From the NCBI RefSeq assembly GCF_900458815.1, contig NZ_UHDZ01000001.1, positions 1,922,001-1,986,000 on the forward strand: 64,000 nucleotides of DNA, written 5' to 3'. How positions within the stretch are numbered: position 1 is the first letter of the stretch; every line of letters begins with the position of its first letter. A model generated the notes under the pieces. That model was not told the origin of the DNA. It searched no databases and saw only the letters and a program-made list of their open reading frames with translations. Shown here one piece after another: positions 42,273 to 51,432 of this stretch. Made by a program: the position numbers and the translations under genes. This DNA is from Staphylococcus saccharolyticus. GTDB taxonomy: Bacteria; Bacillota; Bacilli; Staphylococcales; Staphylococcaceae.

Positions 42273-42840
42273 CTGCCTCAGTTAAAAATAAATTCACTTG
42301 TGCATGACCATACTCGCTTAATATCGATTCAGGATGATATTGCACGCCATAAACCGTATAATCACAATGTTCTACAGCCATTATAATTTCTTCGTCGTTT
42401 TTAGCAGTTATCTTTAATTCAGAGGGAATACTAGAGTTAACCGCCATTAGAGAATGATAACACATCACGTTAAAACTTGATGGTAATCCTTTAAAAATTC
42501 CTTCATTATAATGATGAATTTTTGTGGTATGCCCATGAATAGGTTTATCATTGTGTGTGATTTGTCCTCCGTAGAATTCAACAATGAGTTGAAACCCTAA
42601 GCATACACCTAATATAGGTATGTAACTATGAAATTTCTCAAGAAGCGTTGATAAAATTGGATAATCACTAGGACGTCCTGGGCCAGGAGAGATAATTATT
42701 GCTCGTGGATTTAAGTATTCGATAAATTTAACCGATACATGATCGATAGATATTACTTTAATCTCTTCATGCGTTTGCACTTTGATATAATCTATTAAAT
42801 TGTATGTAAAGGAATCATGGTTATCAATCATTATAATCAT
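42253..42840 (-). CDS. pabA: aminodeoxychorismate synthase component II (glutamine amidotransferase)
   Basis: A 195-residue class I glutamine amidotransferase that feeds ammonia to PabB. The triad is visible: the nucleophile Cys in GVCLGFQLI near residue 79 and the His-Glu pair in VQYHPESILSEYG near 170. The N-terminal MIIMIDNHDSFTYNLIDYI and the SPGPGRPSDYPI loop match TrpG/PabA proteins. Its place before pabB and pabC makes PabA more likely than TrpG. First gene of the operon, divergent from the queuosine operon. Intact. Confidence 0.93.
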   Translation of the reverse strand: MIIMIDNHDSFTYNLIDYIKVQTHEEIKVISIDHVSVKFIEYLNPRAIIISPGPGRPSDYPILSTLLEKFHSYIPILGVCLGFQLIVEFYGGQITHNDKPIHGHTTKIHHYNEGIFKGLPSSFNVMCYHSLMAVNSSIPSELKITAKNDEEIIMAVEHCDYTVYGVQYHPESILSEYGHAQVNLFLTEAGVRCAY

Positions 42841-42962
42841 ACTATGTACTCCAAATTTTAAATTGTTCTTATTTTCTTTATTTTGTCACGCTATTATCAC
42901 AGAACGTGACTTGATTTTATATAGTATATCGTTTATTCTATGTTGCGTACAAAATTAATAAA

Positions 42963-42998
42963 AGAGGTTCCTAGCAGAAACCCTCTATAAAAAACTAG
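42963..42998 (+). ncRNA. preQ1-I riboswitch aptamer
   Basis: AGAGGTTCCTAGCAG begins the P1 stem and loop, CCCTCT closes P1, and the A-rich tail ATAAAAAACTAG forms the pseudoknot strand, exactly the class I preQ1 aptamer layout. It lies 145 bases upstream of queC on the same strand, so preQ1 binding would shut off its own synthesis genes. The fit to the consensus is close throughout. Confidence 0.93.
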
Positions 42999-43078
42999 AC
43001 ATGCAATGGGTATAATAACGCAAGTATTCATATACTGTTCATCATATAATAAAACTATATGTGTCCATTCATCTTCTT

Positions 43079-43111
43079 GTCTATCTTTTTTATAGAGATA
43101 GACTTTTTTTA
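43079..43111 (+). terminator. intrinsic terminator in the queC leader
   Basis: GTCTATCT (43079-43086) pairs with AGATAGAC (43096-43103) and is followed by seven T. It lies about 80 bases past the preQ1 aptamer and before queC, so it could be the expression platform or an attenuator. The distance is longer than usual for preQ1-I switches, and the antiterminator is not obvious by eye. Confidence 0.8.
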
Positions 43112-43143
43112 TGCAAATTTTACAATAATGAGGAGTAATGACT

Positions 43144-43815
43144 ATGTCTCAAAATGATTTAAACAAAGATAAAGCCATTGTTGTATTTAGCGGTGGTCAA
43201 GATAGCACAACCTGTTTATTTTATGCAAAAAAGCATTTTAAAGAAGTTGAACTTGTCACATTTAACTATGGTCAAAGGCATGAAGCTGAAATTGAGGTGG
43301 CAAAACGTATCTCTAAAAAACAAAATCTAAAACATCATATTTTAGATTTGTCTTTATTATCTCAGCTTACTCCTAATGCGTTAACTCAACATGATTTAAA
43401 AATTCAAGAAAATGAAGACGGTATCCCAAATACGTTTGTACCAGCTCGTAATTTATTATTTCTGTCCTTTGCTGGAGCATTAGCATACCAAATCAAAGCA
43501 AAACACATTATAACTGGTGTTTGTGAAACTGACTTCTCAGGATACCCGGATTGTAGAGATAGTTTCATAAAATCTATGAATGTTACTCTCAATCTCTCAA
43601 TAGACAAAGACTTTGTAATCCACACCCCTTTAATGTGGCTCGACAAAGCACAAACGTGGGAACTTAGTGACAAATTAGGTGTTCTAAATTATATTCGTCA
43701 TAATACTCTGACGTGCTACAACGGTATTATTGGTGATGGCTGTGGAACATGTCCAGCATGTGATTTACGAGCACGCGGTTTAAAACATTATCTAGAAAAT
43801 AAAGGAGAAAAATAA
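43144..43815 (+). CDS. queC: 7-cyano-7-deazaguanine synthase (QueC)
   Basis: QueC makes preQ0 from 7-carboxy-7-deazaguanine with ATP and ammonia. The 223-residue protein has the PP-loop [16 protein letters not shown] near residues 15-30 and four zinc-ligand cysteines in the C-terminal [19 protein letters not shown]. The ATG at 43144 is eight bases past AGGAG; another ATG at 43138 is too close to the site. First gene of queC-queD-queE, controlled by the preQ1 riboswitch. Intact. Confidence 0.96.
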   Translation: MSQNDLNKDKAIVVFSGGQDSTTCLFYAKKHFKEVELVTFNYGQRHEAEIEVAKRISKKQNLKHHILDLSLLSQLTPNALTQHDLKIQENEDGIPNTFVPARNLLFLSFAGALAYQIKAKHIITGVCETDFSGYPDCRDSFIKSMNVTLNLSIDKDFVIHTPLMWLDKAQTWELSDKLGVLNYIRHNTLTCYNGIIGDGCGTCPACDLRARGLKHYLENKGEK

Positions 43816-43816
43816 T

Positions 43817-44236
43817 ATGATGCAACAAATTTATCCAAGTGTCACTCACCCTTATCAATTCGAACTTAATAAAGATTTTAATTTTTCAGCTGCCCACTAT
43901 ATTCCCTGTGAAGATGCAGGAATATGTATACGTACACATGGTCATACTTATTTTGTTAATTTAACAATTGCTGGTGATTCATTAGATCATAATGGTTTCT
44001 TAGTGAACTTTAGTGATTTAAAAAAATTAGTCCACGATCAATTCGATCATTATTTATTAAATGACTTAGCACTATTTAAAGACAAACGACCTTCTACAGA
44101 AGTCGTTGCACAAACGATATATCAAATTGTTCAAAATAACTTAAATAATAAAGCGAATCAACCTCAATGCGTTCAAGTTTACTTAAGAGAAACACCTACA
44201 AGTTACGTTGTGTTTCGACCAAAGGACAAGCAGTAA
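43817..44236 (+). CDS. queD: 6-carboxy-5,6,7,8-tetrahydropterin synthase (QueD)
   Basis: QueD converts dihydroneopterin triphosphate to carboxytetrahydropterin. The 139-residue protein has the zinc histidines in NFSAAHYIPC and RTHGHTYFVN, the catalytic cysteine of the C-x3-C-type region in CEDAGICIRTHGH, and LVNFSDLKKLV. It begins one base after the queC stop, with AAAGGAGAAAAAT as ribosome site. Intact. Confidence 0.93.
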   Translation: MMQQIYPSVTHPYQFELNKDFNFSAAHYIPCEDAGICIRTHGHTYFVNLTIAGDSLDHNGFLVNFSDLKKLVHDQFDHYLLNDLALFKDKRPSTEVVAQTIYQIVQNNLNNKANQPQCVQVYLRETPTSYVVFRPKDKQ

Positions 44237-44239
44237 TCA

Positions 44240-44953
44240 ATGACTAAAATACCTGTGTTAGAAATTTTTGGTCCTACAATACAAGGTGAAGGTCGTGTAA
44301 TAGGTAGAAAAACTATGTTTGTGCGGACTGCTGGTTGTGATTATCGTTGTAGTTGGTGTGATTCTGCTTTTACTTGGAACGGTAGCGCTAAAGAAGAAAT
44401 AAGGCTATTAACAGCTAAAGAGATTTATAAAGAATTACGACAAGTTGGTGGAGATAACTTTGATCATGTAACCATATCAGGAGGGAACCCAGCATTAATC
44501 AAAGGGATTCAAAATTTAGTTAATTTATTTGAAGAAAAAGATATTTATACTGCTTTAGAAACTCAGGGTAGTAAATTCCAACCTTGGATGACTCAAATTA
44601 ATGATTTAACAATAAGTCCAAAACCACCAAGTTCAAATATGATCCCTGATTTAGATATATTGGATTCTGTGATAGAAAAATGTGTTCACGAAACGCTGAA
44701 TTTAAAGGTAGTTGTATTCAATGAAGAAGACTATAAATTTGCAAAGGTAATTCATCATCGCTATCCATCGATTCCATTCTACTTGCAAGTAGGCAACCCG
44801 TATTTAGATGACGACGTTGAACATCATACAGATAAATTACTCAGCAAATATGAAGAACTAGTTCATCGTGTAATTAAAAGTAGTGATATGAACCATGTCT
44901 ATGTACTACCACAATTACATACATTATTGTGGAGTAATAAAAAAGGAGTTTAA
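44240..44953 (+). CDS. queE: 7-carboxy-7-deazaguanine synthase (QueE, radical SAM)
   Basis: QueE rearranges carboxytetrahydropterin to 7-carboxy-7-deazaguanine. The 237-residue enzyme begins with GPTIQGEGRVIGRKTMFVR, then the Fe-S cysteines in RTAGCDYRCSWCDSAFTW (C-x3-C-x2-C), and the SAM-binding VTISGGNPAL. It follows queD by three bases, so the operon is translationally tight. With queF at 20 kb the preQ1 branch is complete. Intact. Confidence 0.95.
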   Translation: MTKIPVLEIFGPTIQGEGRVIGRKTMFVRTAGCDYRCSWCDSAFTWNGSAKEEIRLLTAKEIYKELRQVGGDNFDHVTISGGNPALIKGIQNLVNLFEEKDIYTALETQGSKFQPWMTQINDLTISPKPPSSNMIPDLDILDSVIEKCVHETLNLKVVVFNEEDYKFAKVIHHRYPSIPFYLQVGNPYLDDDVEHHTDKLLSKYEELVHRVIKSSDMNHVYVLPQLHTLLWSNKKGV

Positions 44954-45052
44954 AATAAATAATAAGTTAAGATTTCTTGAGTGTTTTGTAATGATTAAGT
45001 TTATGTTAATTGATATAATGTTTAGATGAAGTATTATGGATAGGAGTTCAAC

Positions 45053-45649
45053 ATGATTATATTTATATTAATTAATATAGCCGTGGTCATGCTTATCATC
45101 GGCCTTGATCTTTACCGGCATCATTTCAAGCAACTTAAGTTCAGCTCCATATTATTAGCTATATCGATTAACAGTGTGATTGATATCTTCGTTATTGACA
45201 AATTTAATTTTATTACTTTGTTCACTATTATTTTATTTACAGTGTGGGCAATTTTACAAATATATTTAGATATAAAATTATATCCTTTTATAATTACTGA
45301 ACAAAAATTTATTGGAGCTATATTCGCGATACTTATCAGCATATCTCAATTTATTACTGATAGTTCAAGTACTCAATCTGTCTATATGTCAATCCCATAC
45401 TTATCACCTGCAATTTTTATATTAGGAGCTATTTTAGTATTTATTGGCACGTTTAATATAGCTGAAGTAGAACGTCTGTCTTTATTACGTAAAATTAAAA
45501 GACCCATTACTACTGGATCTATCATCATCATATTATCATTAATATTAATGATGATTTTAACGCCATTTTGGTACGTTTTTGTCATTATATACTTCCTATT
45601 CATAGCATTTATTTTATGGCAAGGTATTTTTTTCGTGAAAAATAAATAA
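45053..45649 (+). CDS. uncharacterised multi-pass membrane protein
   Basis: A 198-residue protein with six or seven hydrophobic segments and few charged residues. A short basic loop, EVERLSLLRKIKRPITTG, lies near residues 142-160. The AGGAG site is well placed before ATG 45053. It stands alone between queE and sae. I do not recognise a characterised family and assign no function. The length, start signal and lack of lesions support a real gene; antisense frames here are shadows. Confidence 0.65.
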   Translation: MIIFILINIAVVMLIIGLDLYRHHFKQLKFSSILLAISINSVIDIFVIDKFNFITLFTIILFTVWAILQIYLDIKLYPFIITEQKFIGAIFAILISISQFITDSSSTQSVYMSIPYLSPAIFILGAILVFIGTFNIAEVERLSLLRKIKRPITTGSIIIILSLILMMILTPFWYVFVIIYFLFIAFILWQGIFFVKNK

Positions 45650-45734
45650 AATAGTTTGATATCATCATGGGTAGTCATTAACTTGTTTGATATCATTAAG
45701 TTTCAATTAGCGAGAAACATCAATCGCTATCATT

Positions 45735-45780
45735 AGCCCATCAATAAAGTTGATACAATTTCATAGATGGGCTTTTTTAT
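45735..45780 (+). terminator. terminator upstream of the sae operon
   Basis: Perfect arms AGCCCATC (45735-45742) and GATGGGCT (45766-45773) are followed by TTTTTAT. It ends the 45053-45649 transcript. The rest of the 45650-46135 gap is AT-rich sae promoter DNA (see SaeR box). Confidence 0.85.
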
Positions 45781-46056
45781 GTTTCTCACTTCATCATAAA
45801 TTTCTACTACCTTTACTATTAACTCTCTACTTTACTCCAATCATTATTAAAATGCTTACTTAACAATCTGATTCGTTGTTCAATTAATTTATATACTAAA
45901 TAGTATCCAAACAGACAGCTTGATGAAAAATAATGATTTCTTCTTTTACCATAAATTTTCAATGACATTTTATTTATACGATTACATACTAATGACACAC
46001 ATTCATTTTTATAAATATAAATAAAAATGATTTTTATTTAATTCTTTTTAAATGTA

Positions 46057-46072
46057 GTTAAGAAATAGTTAA
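46057..46072 (+). promoter_or_regulatory. SaeR-binding direct repeat in the sae promoter
   Basis: GTTAAGAAATAGTTAA is an exact GTTAA-N6-GTTAA, the published SaeR recognition pattern, 64 bases before saeP. In S. aureus such a site makes the P1 promoter autoactivated by phosphorylated SaeR. It is perfectly kept here although saeR and saeS are broken. Confidence 0.85.
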
Positions 46073-46135
46073 TGGTTTATAGATGTTATTCCGATTAAAC
46101 TTATCTTAAATAAAAATAGAAAAGAGAAAATCACT

Positions 46136-46573
46136 ATGAACACTAAATATTTATTAGCAGTAGGAGCAATTGTTACATCACTTACTTTAGGCGCATGCGG
46201 AAATTCTAACTCTGACAATGAACATACTGAAAACAAAGACAAACAACAAGAAGAAAGTAACGTAAAAACAGATAAAACTAAAAAATTATCAGGTACTTTT
46301 GAGTCAAAAAATGGTGAAAAAGTTGAAGGAAAAGCAAAAATCGAAAATGGTAAATTAATGTTAGAAAATTATAAATCATCTAAAGGACCAGATTTATATG
46401 TTTACTTAACTAAAAATGGAGATATTAAATCTGGTAAAAAGATTTCAACTGTTGACTACAACAAATCTAAACAAACCTTCGATTTAAAAAAAGTTGATTT
46501 AGAAAAATATAATGAAGTAACAATTTACTGCGAAAAAGCGCACGTTACTTTTGGCGGAGCTAAGTTAAAATAA
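46136..46573 (+). CDS. saeP: SaeP lipoprotein, accessory protein of the Sae system
   Basis: A 145-residue lipoprotein: signal peptide 1-20 and lipobox LGAC (LTLGACGN), a charged linker of about 35 residues, and a C-terminal DM13-like beta domain (GTFESKNGEKVEGKAKIENG, then GPDLYVYL, KVDLEKYNEVTIYC). In S. aureus SaeP with SaeQ binds SaeS and stimulates its phosphatase activity. The first gene of saePQRS, with AGAAAAGAG as ribosome site. Intact. Confidence 0.9.
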   Translation: MNTKYLLAVGAIVTSLTLGACGNSNSDNEHTENKDKQQEESNVKTDKTKKLSGTFESKNGEKVEGKAKIENGKLMLENYKSSKGPDLYVYLTKNGDIKSGKKISTVDYNKSKQTFDLKKVDLEKYNEVTIYCEKAHVTFGGAKLK

Positions 46574-46619
46574 TTTAAATGATGCTGACGTTTACATCAA
46601 GAGAATGAGAGTGTTAACA

Positions 46620-47093
46620 ATGAAAAAAGTAAGTTTGTTCTTAATATTTATAATTCGTGTTATTTCTGGTATTGTCATTTTCAGACAAGGATTGGAGAAA
46701 TTCACTGGCGATTTTACACTAAACGGTTTAGTCCCTGTAATTAGAGATAATACCGATTCACCTGGCTGGTATAAATGGTTTTTTGAACATATCGTTGCTC
46801 ATACAACAGGAATCTTTAACATTATCGTTCCTTTGGGAGAAATGGCAATTGGTTTAGGTTTAATATTAGGCATATTCGCCTATGCTGCGAGTTTCTTTGG
46901 AGCCTTTGTTATGATAAATTACATTTTAGCAAATATGATTTTTACGTACCCTCTACAATTAGCATTCTTTATAATTTTATTAATAAGCCACTCTTTACTA
47001 GTACAAATTTCACTTAAAGAAATCATAGCTTATTTTAGAGATCGTAATAACCGAGGTGAAGATAAGCATGACCCACTTACTAATCGTGGATGA
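46620..47093 (+). CDS. saeQ: SaeQ membrane protein
   Basis: A 157-residue DoxX-like membrane protein with four hydrophobic segments (the first near [20 protein letters not shown]). In S. aureus SaeQ forms a ternary complex with SaeP and SaeS. An ATG at 46605 overlaps the presumed ribosome site GAATGAGAG, so the start at 46620 (MKKVSLFL), giving the family length, was chosen. The end overlaps saeR by 26 bases. Intact. Confidence 0.87.
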   Translation: MKKVSLFLIFIIRVISGIVIFRQGLEKFTGDFTLNGLVPVIRDNTDSPGWYKWFFEHIVAHTTGIFNIIVPLGEMAIGLGLILGIFAYAASFFGAFVMINYILANMIFTYPLQLAFFIILLISHSLLVQISLKEIIAYFRDRNNRGEDKHDPLTNRG

Positions 47094-47758
47094 TGAGCAA
47101 GATATTGTAGATATTTGCCAGACATATTTCGAGTATGGAGGATATCAAGTTACAACCACAACATGTGGTAAAGAAGCGCTAAATCTACTTTCATCAGATA
47201 TTGATTTGATGATTTTAGATATCATGATGCCAGAAGTTAACGATTACGATATCGTTAAAAAGATGAAAGATATGCAACTTGATATCCCTTTTATATACTT
47301 AACGGCTAAAACTCAAGAACATGATACAATTTATGCACTTACTCTAGGGTGCAGATGACTATATAAAAAAACCATTCAGCCCCAGAGAACTCGTATTGCG
47401 CACTAACAACCTTCTCGCACGAATGAGTAAATATCATCATTCTAACAAAATCGAACAACTTGAATTTGAAGGACTAGTTTTAAAAAATTTAAGTAAAACA
47501 CTGACTATCAATTACCAAGAGATTCCTATGCGTATTAAAGAGTTTGAACTACTTTGGTATCTTGCCTCTAGGGAAGGTGAAGTTATTTCTAAATCTGAAC
47601 TTTTAGAAAAAGTATGGGGATATGATTATTACGAGGATGCCAATACCGTTAACGTCCACATACACAGAATTCGTGAAAAGTTAGAAAAACATGATTTCTC
47701 ACCCTACACAATTACTACTGTATGGGGACTAGGCTATAAGTTTGAAAGGAACCGATAA
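47068..47758 (+). pseudogene. saeR: response regulator SaeR, frameshifted
   Basis: The gene encodes an OmpR/PhoB regulator (about 229 residues when repaired). The receiver domain starts [16 protein letters not shown], with the phospho-acceptor in [11 protein letters not shown]. After YALTLG an extra G in CTAGGGTGC at about 47347-47350 shifts the frame and stops it at 47356-47358. Without the G the frame reads [21 protein letters not shown] and continues through the winged-helix domain ([28 protein letters not shown]) to TAA at 47756-47758. The DNA-binding half is out of frame, so no working SaeR is predicted. A single base is involved, but saeS carries independent lesions. Confidence 0.9.
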
Positions 47759-48708
47759 CTATTTTTTCAATACGAAGTCAAATAACAATCGGTGTCATTT
47801 CAAGCGTTATTTTAACTACTATTATACTTGTTATAGCATATAAACTCATGTGGTTTAACGGCCACATGACACTTACTTTAGCTATCAATACCTTGATAAC
47901 TAGCTGTTTAACACTTTCGATTTGTAGTATTTTTATTAATCCTTTACTTAGGAAAATTAAGCAATTTAATATTAAAACTAAACAATTTGTTAACAATGAA
48001 AAGTTAATCGACGATAAAACATTCCAATCTCCAAAAGAAATTAAAGAGCTCAATGATTCATTTAATAAAATGTCATATGAAATTACTAAACAAATGAATA
48101 TGATTGAAAGTGAACAACAAGAAAAAACAGAAATCCTACAAAACCTTGCACATGACTTAAAAACACCTCTCGCTGGGATTAGATCTTATACTGAAGGTTT
48201 AAGGGATGATATCATTAGTGACCCCCAAGAAGTGCACAAAGCGTGTGAAACATTGATTAAACAAGACAATCGCTCACTTGAAGTTAATTTCTGTGATTGT
48301 ATTGATGCATTCTACCAATATAGACCTCCAATAGAACGTATTTTGATAAATTTATTAGTTAATGCTTTAAAATTTTCTAATTATGGTAGCCGTATTGATA
48401 TTATTATTTCAGAAAATAAAGACAATGATTCAATTAATATTGCAATAAAGGACGAAGGAATAGGGATAATTCCAAAACTTCAATCTCATATCTTCGAGAG
48501 AACTTTTAGAGTTGAAGATTCTAGAAACACTAAGACAGGCGGTTCAGGATTGGGTTTATATATAGCGAATGAACTTGCTCAACAAATTGATGCTTCCATC
48601 ACAGTTCAAAGTGATTTAGACATTGGTACCACTATGACACTCACTTTTAAAAATTTCACCTCCAATAGTACCAAGCTGGGTCATAAGTCAAAAAAAAGCC
48701 CAAAATGA
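47755..48708 (+). pseudogene. saeS: sensor kinase SaeS, start codon lost and internal deletion
   Basis: In frame from 47755 the sequence reads (M)[17 protein letters not shown], the expected N-terminus with two membrane segments, but the first codon is ATA where the normal gene would have an ATG overlapping the saeR stop. The next ATG (47848) follows the first membrane segment and has no ribosome site. The phospho-acceptor histidine box [13 protein letters not shown] and the ATPase boxes [18 protein letters not shown] and GGSGLGLYI are present. Between TLIKQ and NRSLEVNF (about 48260-48275) some 45-50 residues of the dimerisation/ATPase linker expected from S. aureus SaeS are missing in frame. 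The C-terminus is extended by about 14 residues that read into the terminator. Confidence 0.88.
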
Positions 48709-48742
48709 ATTCTTATTTTGAAATTCAATTTGGGCTTATTCT
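48694..48742 (+). terminator. terminator of the sae operon
   Basis: AAGCCCAAA (48696-48704) pairs with TTTGGGCTT (48729-48737), extended inside by AAT/ATT pairing, with T-rich sequence after. It overlaps the last saeS codons. No coding sequence is supported in 48743-49023. Confidence 0.75.
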
Positions 48743-49023
48743 TATTTTATTCATACTTCATATGATGTGACTTCAACTCCATTTAGTACCCACACAAGCG
48801 CAATCTCAAATCAACATTACTTTCTCCAACTTTTGACTCAGTTTTACATTATACATTTAATTCCAGATTAAAAAACTGAACAAAAACTTTTGTAATTAAA
48901 AAGTCTATCTTAGAACAAAAGTTGTACTAAAATATATACCTAACAATCAAAAGCCGAGTACCTCAGAAACAGTCAGCTATCAGAGATAGTCATTTTTTAA
49001 TGAACGCGTTCTTTATATTCCTC

Positions 49024-50103
49024 TTATTGTTGATTTAAAGAACGTAATTCAGCATGTATCTTTGCCTTCTGTAGAGCACTGAATTTATAAAATTCATTCT
49101 TATTTTTAAATCGTGGTACTTTTGGATCGTCATGAACTTCATTATGACGCATTTCATTTTCAGAAGGTTGTAGATTAGTAGCTTCAACAATATATTTAGG
49201 TCTGTGTTTTACTTCGTAATAAATACGTCCTATATACTCGCCAACTACCCCTATTGACATGAGTTGAATACCACCAAGTAATAGAATAGCAGCTATTGTA
49301 GTGAAATAACCAGGAATGTTTATTCCTGAAATCAAAATATTAATAAGTAAATAAATGAGATATAGAATACTTATTGAAAAAGTAAACATACCTAAATAAA
49401 TCATCATACGTAATGGCTTATTATTAAATGATATAAGCCCATCAATACCATAGTTCAAAAGCTTTCCAAATGTCCACTTGGATTCACCTGCTTCTCGAGT
49501 AACATTTTCATAAGTGAACACTTTAGTATTATAGCCAATCCATTCAAAAAGTCCCTTTGAAAAGCGATTATATTCATCCAATGAAGTCATTGCTTGAACT
49601 GCACGTTGACTTAATAACCTAAAATCACCCACGCCGTCCTCAAATTGGATATCTTCTACAAACGTATTGATCAATTTATAATAAAAACGTGATAGATTCT
49701 TCCGAACAAAACTCTCGCCTTCTCGATTTCTCTTAGCAATCACTTGGTCATATCCCTCAATAAAACCTTCAACCATTTGAGGAATATACTCAGGAGGATG
49801 TTGTAAATCACCATCAATCATAATCACTGCATCGTGAGCGGTACTATTTTGATAACCAGCAATCATCGCAGCTTCTTTACCGAAGTTTCTACTAAATGAA
49901 AGATATTTGACGTGACAATCGTAAGCAGCAAGATTTTGTAAATGATCGATTGTTGTATCTTTACTGCCATCGTTGACAAACAGTAAATCGTATTCATAAT
50001 TTTTGACTAAACTATCTTCTTGCATAGTCTCAGTCAATCTGTCATATGTCTTTAATACGACTTCGCCTTCGTTATAACAGGGAACGATGACTCTGATTTT
50101 CAT
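49024..50103 (-). CDS. CsbB-like bactoprenol glycosyltransferase (GT2)
   Basis: A 359-residue GT2 enzyme of the DPM1/GtrB/CsbB type, which loads a sugar on undecaprenyl phosphate for envelope glycosylation. Motifs: VPCYNEGEVV at the start, FVNDGSKDTT near 45, MIDGDLQHPPEYIP (DxD) near 95, GVGDFRLLSQRAV and the REAGESKWTFGKL loop. Two membrane segments lie near residues 230-255 and 262-290. In staphylococci a CsbB homologue works with YfhO in lipoteichoic acid GlcNAc addition, but this gene is a paralogue candidate, so the substrate is open. Intact and monocistronic. The 50104-50318 gap holds presumed promoter DNA. Confidence 0.8.
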   Translation of the reverse strand: MKIRVIVPCYNEGEVVLKTYDRLTETMQEDSLVKNYEYDLLFVNDGSKDTTIDHLQNLAAYDCHVKYLSFSRNFGKEAAMIAGYQNSTAHDAVIMIDGDLQHPPEYIPQMVEGFIEGYDQVIAKRNREGESFVRKNLSRFYYKLINTFVEDIQFEDGVGDFRLLSQRAVQAMTSLDEYNRFSKGLFEWIGYNTKVFTYENVTREAGESKWTFGKLLNYGIDGLISFNNKPLRMMIYLGMFTFSISILYLIYLLINILISGINIPGYFTTIAAILLLGGIQLMSIGVVGEYIGRIYYEVKHRPKYIVEATNLQPSENEMRHNEVHDDPKVPRFKNKNEFYKFSALQKAKIHAELRSLNQQ

Positions 50104-50318
50104 TTAATTACATCCTTTTCTCCATAATTGTTTAATAATATTTTATCAATTTCTTAATAGAATATTCTATCCAAAGATATCCTATTTACATAATCTTAAA
50201 GTTAAGTTAATAATACTTAATACCCCATTTTATCAATTATTAAATATGCTCTCATGAAAAATAATGTAATAAATCAATTTTTAAAAATGTTTAATTATAG
50301 GGGAGACTTACTCATTTA

Positions 50319-51160
50319 CTATTTTAAATCACCAATACTCACATCATCTGGGTTCTTTTCCTTGACGCGTATTTTTATTTAAATTACCAATCTCTGCCAC
50401 ATCAGTAAGTTCTAAATTAAAATCAAGAATATCTAAATTTTCTCTAATACGTTCTGGTGTCTTAGATTTGGGTATAATAATACGATTATGAGCTAAATGC
50501 CAACGCAATACGATTTGAGCTGGTGTCTTATCATAACGTTTTGCGATACCACTTATTGTTGGATTGTCTAATAGGCCTCTATTTCTCATTAATGGCATCC
50601 ATGCCGTCACTTTAATATCGTGTTCATCACAAAATGACTGAACTTCATGTTGATTAAAGTAAGGATGTAGTTCAATTTGATTAACTTGAGGCATTACTTC
50701 AGTTGCATTCATTAATTTCTTTAAATGATGAACTTTGAAGTTACAAACGCCAATGGCTTTAACTTTTCCTTCTTTATATAATTGTTCTAATGCTTTATAT
50801 GACTCAATATATAATTGATTCTTTTCACAAGGCCAATGAATTAAAAATAAATCGATATAATCTATTCCTAAATTTTCTAAAGACTGATTAAAATATTCAA
50901 TTGTACTGTCATACCCTTGATAATCATTCCATAAATTGGATGTTATAAACAATTCATCTCTATCAATATCTGATTGATTTAAAGCTTTACCCAAAGCCTT
51001 CTCATTCCCATAAAAATATGCTGTATCAAAAGCACGATACCCAGCTTCTAGAGCAGTATTCACAACATTATCCATTTCTTCATCAGTAATTTTATAAACG
51101 CCCAATCCCTATTGAAGGCATTGGATAACCATTATTTAAAACTTGTGTATCATTTAACAT
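50319..51160 (-). pseudogene. aldo/keto reductase, frameshifted at both ends
   Basis: The gene should begin at ATG 51158-51160 (LNDTQVLNNGYPMPSIG) behind AAGGAG. An extra base near 51110 (GGGCGTTTAT) shifts the frame after PSIG, so translation stops within a few codons. The main part is then read in another frame: DTAYFYGNEKALGK with catalytic Tyr, LIHWPCEK, and IPKSKTPERIRENL. Near the end a second extra base (GAACCCAGAT) makes the frame stop early; without it PDDVSIGDLK would lead to TAG at 50319-50321. Two independent indels support true inactivation. The family reduces carbonyl compounds with NADPH. Confidence 0.82.
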
Positions 51161-51365
51161 ATACCATATCTCTCCTTAATTTCATCTGAAGTTTTTATTG
51201 AATATTTTTTTATCCCTTTTTATTAAAACCTTTATTTGTATTATAAATAATGATAACTTAATTAAGCATAACGTTATCGATGGAATTCACTCAACTAATA
51301 GCTATCGAAATAAAAACAACAACTACAGCATTTTATTCACTGACCGTTAAAAGTTTACATCTAAA

Positions 51366-51408
51366 AAAATTGAGATTCCTATTATATCTAAATAGAAATC
51401 TCAATTTA
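51366..51408 (-). terminator. terminator after the CNNM/CorC gene
   Basis: AAATTGAGATT (51367-51377) and AATCTCAATTT (51397-51407) form a perfect outer stem, with CTATT/AATAG pairing inside. On the minus strand a T-tract follows. Confidence 0.8.
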
Positions 51409-51432
51409 TGAGTAACATATGATCACTTGATA

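Noticed and set aside
48345..48375. Asp to Val in the SaeS N-box ([10 protein letters not shown]) as an inactivating change
   Set aside because: The key Asn residues of the N-box remain, and many active histidine kinases have other residues at that position; it is weak evidence beside the lost start and the deletion.
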